NCBI RefSeq assembly: GCF_011386835.1
Contig: NC_088792.1
Coordinates: forward strand, 216,786,394-216,850,393
Length of the DNA: 64,000 bases
From: Chrysemys picta bellii
Taxonomy: Eukaryota; Chordata; Testudines; Emydidae
Reading direction: 5' to 3'
Shown: piece after piece, positions 48,601 through 60,600 of the stretch
Layout of the letters: each line of letters opens with the position of its first letter
Position numbering within the stretch: position 1 is the stretch's first letter
The notes under the pieces: generated by a model
What the model saw: only the letters and a program-made list of their open reading frames with translations
What the model was told of the DNA's origin: nothing
The model's database searches: none
Position numbers and translations under genes: made by a program

Positions 48601-51600
48601 CATAAGTGACACTGAATTAAAAAGATGGTTTCTAAAATATTTCAAAGGCTAGTACTGCATGCATAGGCAATTACAAATTAAAACTTTCTCGTAGGCAGAC
48701 TAGATGCTACATTGTATGTACAAAAAGCTTGCAAATGGAGAAGCATTGCATTAGGAATTCACATGTATCTACATCTAGCCACTATGCCATACAAACCATG
48801 GGCACACAACCTACTGCTACTGGTGCACAATCTTCAGTATGACTGATTTGGTCAGCAAATTTCAGTTGAAAATATAGAAAACTATTATAATCACTTGTGA
48901 GATACTTTCACAATTAAGAATATGCAATGTTAAGACATTTCATGATCGTATATTGCAAAACGTTAATATCTGTCATTTTTCCCACATGCTAAATAGCCTC
49001 ATCATTTCTGGAGAAAAAAATACTTGCCCATGCAAAACAAATAAAAATCTTTTACTACATTGTCATTTGGTAGCTTTGACCAATAAGCACCATATTAAAG
49101 AGCTGAAATTAACTTATCAGTAAAAAATGAAGTCATAGTCATGTTGCATCGTTTCTGAAACTGTGCAAAAAAAATGATACTTTCTTATTTTGGGCACCAT
49201 TGTTTCACCTCACCTACAGACTTATGAAACCACTTGACAGCTCCACATCATACCTCATCTAAACATACACAAAATAAGTTTTCAAATTATATAAGATGTG
49301 GGTGTGTGTAGGGTGTTTACATTAAACTCCAAAAATATTGCCCTTTTTGGAGAACTGCTACATGCTTATAGTACAAAGAGCAATTCTTTTATGCAGCATG
49401 CAATCAAACCCACATGACAAGAATAAAATGACATTTGGCAGAAGCTGGGATTGTGCAATGGGATGGATCATTCAATAAATGCCCTATTCTGTTCATTCCC
49501 TCTGAAGCATCTGGCACTGGACGCTGTTGGAAGACAGGATACTTGGCTAGATGGACCATTGGTCTGACCTAGTATGGCCATTCTCCTGTTCTTCTTCTCT
49601 GTCTTCTAAGACTCTGTGATAAAATTGATCAACTCAATCTGTTGGATACTTTTACCATTAGAATCAGCCAAAGAAGAGGAAGGATGGTTCACTGGTTAGG
49701 TGTCAGGCTGGGATTTGGGAGACGAAGGTTCAATTTCCTGTTTTGCCACAAACTTCCTGTGTTACCTTGAGCAAGTCACTTGTCTCTCTGAGCCTCAGAG
49801 CCCCATTTGTAAAATTAAAATAGGTCCCTATCTCACAAAAATATTCAGAAGATAAATACATTAAAAATTATGAGCTACTCACATACTGTGGCCATGGGGC
49901 CACAGGACAATAATACAAATACAAATAAATAAGTGCATAAAAAAGAGAAGTAGCCAAAAGCAAGTGATACAGATCTCCCTAATTCACAGAATTAAAATAC
50001 CTGATAAAATGTAGTCGCCATGAGGACTTTGTCTACAGTTAAAATATGTTGTAAACATTTCCCAGCAATGCTAATGCCAGTTCAGCTGCAACATATTGGA
50101 AACAGTTTTAGCGTTACCTAGGCATACCCAGGTAAGTTAAGCCAAATAAATTAAAGTGAAGTGCATTAAACCCATGTGGATGCTCTCATTTCAGAAATAA
50201 AGTGGCATTCATTCGGTTTAGCTTAATTCACTTACGTTAAATTCACATCTTTAGTTAATTTAGCATCACTTTCTTGAGTATCCCCAAGTGGAAAAGCTCT
50301 TGGTGTGGTCACTGGCTGCTGCAGGTGTTACTAACACTATATCATTTAACCCTGCTCAGAAAAAGCCTTCTCAATATGTTATTACAAAAATGTTGGTAGT
50401 AGCTGGTGCCCTGACTAGAACAGAATACCCAGTGGTACCAAACTGATGGAAGTAAACACGTTTTATCAACTGGGGAAAAAGCTTGGAAAATGTCGCTACT
50501 GTAGCAGACCTCATAGAAAGCCGTGGAAGAGTCAAACAACATTTGGATTCTACTGAGCAGGATTCCTGTAAGAAATAATGGCGTGATCAGTGAAGTCAAC
50601 TGAAAGAGTTAACTCTGCTCTGTGAGATACCGTGAGGGAAAAACGTATGGAAAAAAAACTAATGTGTCTTTTAAAAAAATCAATTTTATCTCATCATCAT
50701 CATTCCCATAACCGCATTGGTCGCTGGGGCACCATCATTGATGAGCAATCAACCAATTGTCTCCACCCCTAACGATTGTGTGTCAGTGCTTGAGTCTCCA
50801 TGAAGTCCATTCCTGTCCACTCTTTTATGTTGTCAATCCATCTCTTCTTCTGTCTACCTCTTCTCCTCGTCCCCTGTACTGTCCCTTTGAGAATGATCTT
50901 GGATAAGCCAGATGATCTTGTTACATGGCCGTACCACTTCAGCTTGCGCTTCTTCATAGTCGTCAGGAGGTCTTTATATGACCCAGCGCATTGGGTGATG
51001 ATGTTGCAGACCTGTTCATTAGTGACATGGTTGAAGTAGGAGATGCCCAAGATTTTACAGAAGTATCTCAACTCTACTACCTGTATTTTCCATTCAAGTT
51101 CTGCCATAAGGGTCCATGTCTCACACACACACTGAAAAATGGAGATGACCAATTCAGTAGCATTTTCAGTTTTGATTCCAGGGAGATGTTCTTATGCCTC
51201 CTAATTGGCTTTAGCTTTGCCACTGCTGCTGCTGTTTGCGCAGTTCTTGCCAGAATTTCTTTCTTGGATCTTTCATCAGTGATGATTGCCCCCAAATACT
51301 TGAACTATTTCACTGTCTCCAGCTCTTGTCCACTGACAGTGATATGTGAGCTGATCCTGTCACATTTGTTTGTCATCAGCTTGGTTTTCTCTGTAGTGAT
51401 TTCCATACCGTATTTTGCAGAGGTTTCATCCAATCATTTCACAAGGTTGGCAAGTTCATCTTCACTGCCTGCCAAGCCGTCAATATCATCAGCGAACCAA
51501 AGATTTGAGATTGTTCGCCCCCCAGTGCTGACTGTGTATATGTGATCTTCTAAGGCATCAGTCATTATGCACTCCAAGTAGATGTTGAACAGTGTAGGCG

Positions 51601-54600
51601 AAAGAAGGCAGCCTTGCTGGACTCCAACAGTGATGCAAAACTACTCTCTTATTGTGCCATTAACGAGAACTGCACTGCTGGCCTTGGCTTACAGTTGTTT
51701 AATGGTAAGAATAAGCTTACGACCAACACTGCACTTCTTCGTGATTGCCCAGAGAGCTTCATGCCATGCTCTGTCAAACGCCTTCTTGAAGTCAATAAAG
51801 ACATGGTAGATGTCCTGCTGGTGTTGTAAGTACTTCTCACATAGAACATGAAGATTGAAAATCTGTTCTGTGATACTTCTTCCAGCACGAAAGCCAGCCT
51901 GTTCTTCAGCGATGATAGTCTCCACTTGTAGCTTCGATCTTTTCAATATGACTTTCAACATCACTTTGCTGGTATGACTAAATAAACTTATGGTCCGGTA
52001 ATTTTGACACAATTTCAGATTGCCTTTCTTTGGCAGAGTGATGATTAGTGACTGTCCACGTGGAGGGCCACTCATCTAGTCTAGGGCAAACACTAAAATG
52101 TCTTAATTATACCATTATATCATGGCATCAATAGAGAGCAGAATTAAGGTTGTTTGAGTACCTTAACTGTGCATTTCTATACCGCAACATGTTTGCATTT
52201 CTTAAGTGTACACTTATATCACACAGTAAGCTGGCCATTTAAGAGTGTGCAGTTATTCCTGCAAAGGGAGGACAAATGAAGAGTACAGCCCAGAATTCAA
52301 AGATTCCAAGGCCAGAAGGAATCATTGTGATTATCCAGTCTGACCTCCAGTATAACACAGACTATAGAATTTCCCCAAAATTATTCCTTTTGAACTAGAG
52401 ACTTTCATTTGATTTATTCCGTGAAAGGGGTGGACTTTGGGGACTTAACCAGTGGGTTAGGTCAACTGCAGTGAACTGACAGTGCTTGGAGCCAGGAGTG
52501 CTGGTAATCAGCGAATGACTGAAACAGAAGTGAAATTTAGGAAGATGCAGAGGAAGATGCATGGTTTCATGCCAGGTTCAGAGAGACCGCACTACACTTT
52601 AACTATGAAATTCCTGGGTTTGTAATGCTTGAGATAGTTACAGCATCCCTGTAATGTTTTTTACCCTGAAGTTACAGATATATACTCTCCTGCTTAGCTC
52701 CACTTTAGCATAGTTTTTACATTTGAATAAATAACACCACCCATAATGATGACAATGACAATACAAGTTAATTCAAGGAAAGAATCTCATCAGCTGGTTT
52801 TGGTGATGTAACTCAAGGGAGTGGAGTTTCAGAGTTTTCTCACATTAGAATCCCATGCTGATTTAAAAAAAAATATTATATCACTGCATCTATTAACAAA
52901 ACTGAAAATGCGTTAATTATATTCCACGTTCCAAACATTTCATATTCCTAATCAAAGTGCAGAAGAGTATACTGAAATTAATATGTCCATATGGCAATAA
53001 ATGAATATTATTTAAAGTATCACTGCAGCTGTTGACTGAGAAAGTAACCCTTTTAGTAACTATAATCCTGAAACATTGTATTGAAGAATTAAAATCTTTA
53101 GTTATCAGTCTCCCCATTCTTGCAATTCTTCCTTGATAAACTGGTGTTTCAGTTGTAGCATGAATTTCTCCCTAAAGTAGTTTCAGATCACTCTATGAAT
53201 GAATTGTGAGGCTGATGACCTTCTACCCAAATACCTCCTCTTTCCTCAAAATATGTTTGTAAAAGTACCATTATATTTTTCTTGCCTGACATATTGCCCC
53301 TCAGAAGGACAAAGGCACTCGCTGGAAGTGGATAAGGCCCGAACACAGAGTCTCCTGTTTCCAAAGCCACTATCAGTCATTATCTAACGACAATTAAAAT
53401 TCAGACTGATTATCAATGATAGGTTAGGAAAGACAAAAAAGCATCAGACAGTGAGTAGGTAAATTATCAACATACCACTTTTTTGTTTAAGTTTAATAAG
53501 TTACTGTCACACACAGGCAAAATAAAGAGTTAAACGGAATTGTATTAAAACTCATCCCAAATAAAGATGCAGGAATAATAATCAGTTTCAAATCATAAAA
53601 ACAACTTAAAAGAAAAAAATACAGGAAAACTATTATAAAATTAACAGTTTTGGTTTAAGATAAGGCTTCATACACAAATTATTTTCTCTGAAAACAGTGC
53701 CTACTTGTAACCTTTTATTCTTATTCTAGGAGAGTTTTCTTTCCAAAATCTTGTTTTCTTTTTTAACTTTTAAACTGCTGTCACGGTTAAAAAGAAGTTA
53801 CAATAAAGGTACTATAATACATAAAATGGTTCACCTTTAGTTCACAAAATAAATGTAAATAGGGAATTTTGAGTATAATTAACAATAAAATATAGCAATA
53901 TTTTTGATGACTATGGTGGGTGTTGTGTTTTTTTGTTTACAGCAGAGACAATGAGGAATATCAACAGGCTTCTCAGTACCAGCGGCGGTTCCAGGCACCA
54001 ACGTTCCAAGCACGTGCCTGGGGCAGCAAGCCGCAGGGGGCGCCCTGCCAGTCCCTGTGAGGACAGCAGTCAGGCAGCCTTCGGCGGCATGCCTCCGGGA
54101 GGTCCACCGGTCCCGGGGATTCGGCGGCAATTCAGTGGTGGGTACGCCGAATCTGCAAGACCAGCGGACCTCTTGCAGGCATGCCGCCGAATCCGCGGGA
54201 CTGCCCACAGGCATGCCACCAAAGGCTGCCTGCCTGCCGTGCTTGGGGTGGCAAAACAGCTAGAGCCGCCCCTGCTCAGTACACATACTTCCTAAACCTA
54301 CGACCACCTTCTAGATCAGATGTAGGCAAACTATGGCACGTAGGCCACATCCAGGCCGCGGGACCATCCTGCCTGGCCCCTGAGCTCCCAGCTGGGGAGC
54401 CTAGTCCCCGGCCCCTCTTCTGCTGTCCCACCTCCCCCACAGCCACGCCACCATGCAGGCCCTGCTCCGGCCCACCGCTCCTGCTGGGCAGCGTAGGGAG
54501 CGCAAGTGGCTCTGGCCGGGTGTCGCGGCTGCAAGCTCCTGCTGCTGGTAAGGGGGCAGGGAGCGGGTGGGTTGGGTAAAGGAGCAGGGGGTACTGGGGG

Positions 54601-57600
54601 GCACTCAGTGAGGAGGGGGTGGTTGGATGGGGCGAAGGTTCTGGGTGGGCGGTCAGTGGATGGGGAACAGGGAGGGTTGGGAGTGGGAGTCCCGGGGGGC
54701 CTGTCAGGGGGTGGGGATGTGGATAGGGGTCGGGAGGGCAGTCAGGGGACAAGGAGCGGGGGGGGGGGGGTTGAATAAGGGGGTGGGATCCCATGGGGCA
54801 GTTAGGGGCGGGGGGTCCCGGGAGGGGGTGGTCAGGGGACGAAGAGCAGAGGGCGGTTGGATAGGGGGTGGGAGTCCTGGGGTGGCTGTCAAGGGGCGGG
54901 GGCATGGATAGGGGTCGAGGTAGTAAGGGTACAGGGAGCAGGGGGGTTGGATGGGGGCGGGGGTCCCGGGAGGGTGCGGTCAGGGGACAAGGAGCAAGGG
55001 TGGTTGGATGGTTTGGGAGTTCTGAGGGGGACAGTCAGGGGACAGGAAGTGGGAGGGGGCGGAGGCCAGGCTGTTTGGGGAGGCACAGCTTTCCCTACTT
55101 GGCCCTCCATACAGTTGCGCAACCCCAATGTGGCTCTCGGGCCAAAAAGTTTGCCCACCCCTGTTCTAGATATTTGAGTACAGAGACCAAAATCATTTAT
55201 TCCAACCTCCTATAATATACAGAATAGCTTCTACTAAATATTAATAAGTTCTTTATCCAAGTATTTCTACATTTTAATTATTCCTAAAAACAATTTTTTT
55301 ACTTTAGTCTAATTTTATGTTTTTGCTCCTAGTTCATATTCCCTGCATAACCCTGAATAATTCCTTCCTCTTCCCAATGTTCATTCCTTTGAGATATTTG
55401 TAGACTGTTTTGTGCACATGTATGCTATTTCCTAAATAAATGCTCAACTGTTCCATCGTATGTTCAATTTTTTTCTGCATAATTGTTTAAATAAACCAAA
55501 TTCCTAACCATAAGTCAATAGTTTACTGCAGTGGCAGAAGAGCTAATGTGACTCCAATCTAACTGTCCTTGATTATTCTCTCCCTCATAATAGGCAGACT
55601 ACAACTTAATGAAAACTGTTAGTTTTAATCACAATACCTTTTTGTACAGCTATAGGGAATTGTTGAAGCCTCCAAATTGACATGCAATCAATTTTCATTA
55701 CAAGCGTTTTCTTTCGCTGTTTTTCCCGCTTCAAAGCTTCTTCAGCCTCTTTACGTTCAGCTTCTAGTCGCTTAATCAGCTCAATGACCTCTGATAACAC
55801 CGCTTCTGTTTCCTGCTTTAAGGTTATAGTCCTGCTGTTTTAAAATACATTTTTAAAAGTTACATATAAAACTATATTTATATATAAGTTTACACACACA
55901 CACACGCACACCCCTACCTTCTGCTAAGTTCTCAACATAAAGTTGTCCCATTCACATATACCAAAGTATACACCAGGGATAGGCAACCTTTGGCCTGCAG
56001 CCCGTCAGGGAAATCCGCTGGCGGGCTGGGACAGTTTGTTTACCTGCAGCGTCCACAGGTTTGGCCAGTCGCAGCTCCCACTGGCCACGGTTCATCGTTC
56101 CAGGCAATGGGGGCTGCGGGAAGCGGCGGCCAGCACATCCCTCGGCCCGTGCCGCTTCCCACAGCCCCCATTGGCCTGGAATGGTAAACCGCAGCCAGTG
56201 GGAGCTGTGATCACCGAACCTGCGGATGCTGCAGGTAAACAAACCATCCCGGCCCACCAGCCGATTTCCCTGACAGGCTGCGTGCCAAAGATTGTCAATC
56301 CCTGGTATACACAATTACTTGCAACACAAAACTGGCACTTTCAATAGTATTTTCCCCTAAGAACATAAAAACATAGGAATGACCATACTGGGTCAGACCA
56401 AAGGTCCATCCAGCCCAGTATCCCATCTGCCAACAGTGGCCAATGCCAGTTGTCCCAGAGGGAGTGAACCTAACAGGTAACGAGCAAGTGATCTCTCTCC
56501 TGCCATCCATCTCGACCGTCTGACAAACAGAGGCTAGGGACACCATTCCTTACCCATCCTGGCTAACAGCCATTAATGGACTTAACCTCCATGAATTTAT
56601 CTAGTTCTCTTTTAAATCCTGTTATAATCCTAGCCTTCACAACCTCCTCAGGCAAGGAGTTCTACAGGTTGACTGTGCGATGTGTAGAAGAAGAACTTCC
56701 TTTCATTTGTTTTAAACCTGCTGCCCATTAATTTCATTTGGTGGCCACTAGTTCTTATATTATGGGAAAAAGTAAATAACTTTTCCTTATTCACTTTCTC
56801 CACACAACTCATGATTTTATATACCTCTATCATATCCCCCCTTAGTCTCCTCTTTTCCAAGCTGAAAAGTCCTAGCCTCTTTAATCTCTCCTCATATGGG
56901 ACCCGTTCCAAAACCCTAATCATTTTAGTTGCCCTTCTCTGAACCTTTCCTAATGGTCAGTATATCTTTTTTGAGATGAGGAGACCAAATCTGCATGCAT
57001 TATTCAAGATGTGGGCGTACCATGTATTTATATAAGGGCAATAAGATATTCTCCGTCTTATTCTCTATCCCTTTTTTAATGATTCCTAACATCCTGTTTG
57101 CTTTTTTGACTGCCACTGCATACTGCGTGGACATCTTCAGAGAACTATCTACGATGACTCCAAGATCTCTTTCCCAATTAGTTGTAGCTAAATTAGCCCC
57201 CATCATATTGTATGTATAGTTGGGGTTATTTTTCCCAATGTGCATTACTTTACATTTATCCACATTACGTTTCATTTGCCATTTTGTTGCCCAATCACTT
57301 AGTTTTGTGAGATCTTTTTGAAGTTCTTCACAGTCTGCTTTGGTCTTAGGCTAGGTCTACACTGGAGGGGGAGGGGGGATCGATTTAAGATATGCAAATT
57401 CAGCTACGCAAATAGTGTAGCTGAATTTAACATATCCGAGCCGACTTACCCTGCTGTGAGGACGGCGGCAAATCGACCACTGCGGCTCCCCCGTCGACGG
57501 CGCTTACTCCTATCTGCGCTGGTGGAGTACGTGCGTCGATTCGGGGATCGATTGTCGCGTCCCGACGAGACGCGATAATTCGATCCCCGAGAGATCGATT

Positions 57601-60600
57601 TCTACCCACCGATCCGGGCGGGTAGTGAAGATAAGCCCTTAGTTATCTTGAGCAGTTTAGTATCGTCTGCAAATGTTGCCACCTCACTGTTTACCCATTT
57701 CTCCAGATCATTTATGAATAAGTTGAATAGGATTGCTCCTAGGACTGACCTTTGGGGAACACCACTAGTTACCCCTCTCCATTCTGAAAATTTACCATTT
57801 ATTCCTACCCTTTGTTCCCTGGCTTTTAACCAGTTCTCCATCCATGAAAGGATCTTCCCTCTTATCCTGTTACAACTTAATTTACGTAAGAGTCTTTGGT
57901 GAGGGTGACAAAACCTTGTCAAAGGCTTTCTGGAAATCTAACAGAGAGTCCTGTGGCATCTTTAAGACTAACAGATGTGACATGCATCCGACGAAGTGGG
58001 CATTGACCCACGAAAGCTTATGCTCCAATACATCTGTTAGTCTTAAAGGTGCCACAGGACTCTCTGTTACTTTTTACAGATCCAGACTAACACGGCTACC
58101 CCTCTGATACTGGAAATCTAAGTACACTATGTCCACTGGATCTCCTTTGTCCACCTGTTTGTTGACCCCTTCAAAGAACTCTAATAGATTAGTAAGACAT
58201 GATTTCCCTTTACAGAAACCATGTTGACTTTTGCCCAACAATTTATGTTCTTCTATGTGTCTGACAATTTTATTCTTTACTATTGTTTCAGCTAATTTGC
58301 CCGGTACTGACGTTAGACTTAACGGTCTGTAATTGCTAGGATCACCTCTAGAGACATTTTTAAATATTGGCGTTACATTAGCTATCTTCCTGTCATTGGG
58401 TACAGAAGCTGATTTAAAGAACAGGTTACAAACCATAGTTAATAGTTCCGCAATTTCACATTTGAGTTCTTTCAGAACTCTTGGGTGAATGTCATCTGGT
58501 CCCGGTGACTTGTTACTGTTAAGTTTATCAATTAATTCCAAAACCTCCTCTAATGACACTTCAATCTGTGACAATTCCTCAGATTTGTCACCTACAAAGA
58601 ACGGCTCAGGTTTGGGAATCTCCCTAACACCCTCAGCCATGAAGACTGAAGCAAAGAATTCATTTAGTTCCTCCGCAATGACTTTACCATCTTTAAGTGC
58701 TCCTTTTTTATCTCTATACCCTCACTTTATTTCAGATACAGAGTATAGTGAATGTATAGTAAAATGGCTGACAACATAACCTCTCATTTGCTTATGGGGA
58801 TACTATCCAGAGAAGAGTACAACTGCAAAATTCTTCCAGATCCCTTTAATGTAATTTTTCTTGCTGAGAAAGTACCTTATTAAAACATCTGTAACCCCGA
58901 TAAAACTCAATGGGGTCTCAATATCATTATCTTACCAGGAGCATTTAGACTTAGTCAAAATTCCACTCTGTGAAAAGCTGCTACAAAAAATGCTTCAAGC
59001 ACTAAGGATAAATTATTTCCATAAAAGGATCTCTGAGGTCAAGGTCTGCTGTTCTGATTTATACACCTACAGTAATTCCTCAATTAACGTTGTAGTTATG
59101 TTCCTGAAAAATGTGACTTTATGTGAAACGATGTTAAACAAATCCAATTTCCCCATACGAATTAATGTAAATGGGGGGGTTAGGTTCCAGGAAAAAAAAA
59201 TTAGCCAGACAAAAGACATTATATACAAATACAGTATAAGTTTTAAACAATTGTAAACAAACAGTTTAATATTGTACACAGCAATGAATGATTGTAAAGC
59301 TTGGTTGAGGTGGTGGAGTAAGAGGGTGGAATATTTCCCACAGAATGCCTTTCTGCTAAATGATGAACTAGCACTCGGCTGAGCCCTCAAGGGTTAATAC
59401 TGTTGTTAATATAGCCTCACATTCTACAGGGCAGTATGGACTGAAGCAAGAGGGAGGAAACACAATAGATGCAGGGCAGTAGCTACGAACACTTCCCTGC
59501 AAAAACTGAACATGATGATGAACCCACGCTATCCAGCTGGGGTGCACCATTCCCTCCTCCTGACAGCTGCACAGATGCTGACTTTCCAAAGTGCTGGGGG
59601 GTGCGTACATGAGTGAGAGAGACGTGCATTGCCCATTTAAGTATGCTGACCGCACTTCAAGTATGTTGCCCTTTTAAGCAGATCAGACAGGAAGCAACAG
59701 CTTTCTGCAAGCTCCCCCCGCCCTTTCTGTCCCCGAGCCCTGTGACTGTCCCCTCCTCCACTTTGTGGAGAGGGGGTATGGAGCGGAGGGGGTGTGCAGG
59801 AACAGGGGGACATCCTGACATCAGCACCCCTCTCCCCCCCTCCCCCAGCAAGCAGGAAGGTCCCAGGAGCAGCTCCAAGGCAGAGGGCAGGTCAGGAGCA
59901 GCACGGCAGTGTGGGGAGGGTGACCTGAACTGCTGCTGAGCTACATACCTTACAGGGAATTTAGGGGAGCTGATGGGTCGGGGGCTGCCAGTCCCCCCTG
60001 GTTCTAATCCCCACGAGGAGGGGCTGCTCTGCCAGAGAATCCTGCAAGCAGTGGACAAAGCAGGCAGCTGCCAAACAACCTTATAAGGGAGCATTGTGCA
60101 ACTTTAAACAAGCATGTTCCCTAATTGATCAGCAATGTAACAACGAAACAACCTTAACCAGGACAACATTAAGTGAGGAATTACTGCACCTAAAATATTA
60201 AAATGTTTTGAACTACAGTCTTTAGGGCTTCATCTGGGCCTCCCATTATGCAGCTACAGTTTAAGGGTAGAAGGGACCACCAGATCATCTAGTCGACCTC
60301 CAGTACAACACAAGCCACTAAACACAACCCAGGCATTTCCATACCAAGCCCAACTACGAGAATTAGACGAAAACATTACAGCCCTCAGGAGACCAAACTA
60401 TTGAGTGCAGCAGGCTTAAAAAAGTCAAAACATTGCAAGCACAGAAAGGAAGGCCACTGCTTAAAATCTGGGGTGAAAGCCTTGCTTTACTGAAGTCAAT
60501 GGGAGTTTTGCCACTGACTTCAGTGGAGCCAGGATTTCACCTCTGCCCCTTAATATTTATTGACAAGTTATGTAATTGGCTTCCTTTTGATAAATGGAAA

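Larger units (their letters stand above)
56345..58740 (-). mobile_element. CR1 LINE with two nested insertions
   Basis: The minus strand encodes a long RT portion: [75 protein letters not shown] and DIVYLDFQ. After an insertion comes [40 protein letters not shown] and TFADDTKLL (active-site FADD intact). After a second insertion come [12 protein letters not shown] and [20 protein letters not shown], then [20 protein letters not shown]. The 3' tail is at 56345-56640. Frameshifts are few, so this is a relatively young copy. Confidence 0.88.

Noticed and set aside
49675..49905. tRNA gene
   Set aside because: A- and B-box-like segments are degenerate, no cloverleaf can be drawn, and the sequence continues into a MIR-type SINE core.
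54276..54905. 209-codon minus-strand Pro-rich ORF
   Set aside because: It lies within a hAT non-autonomous element whose G-rich tandem body lacks stops in several frames.
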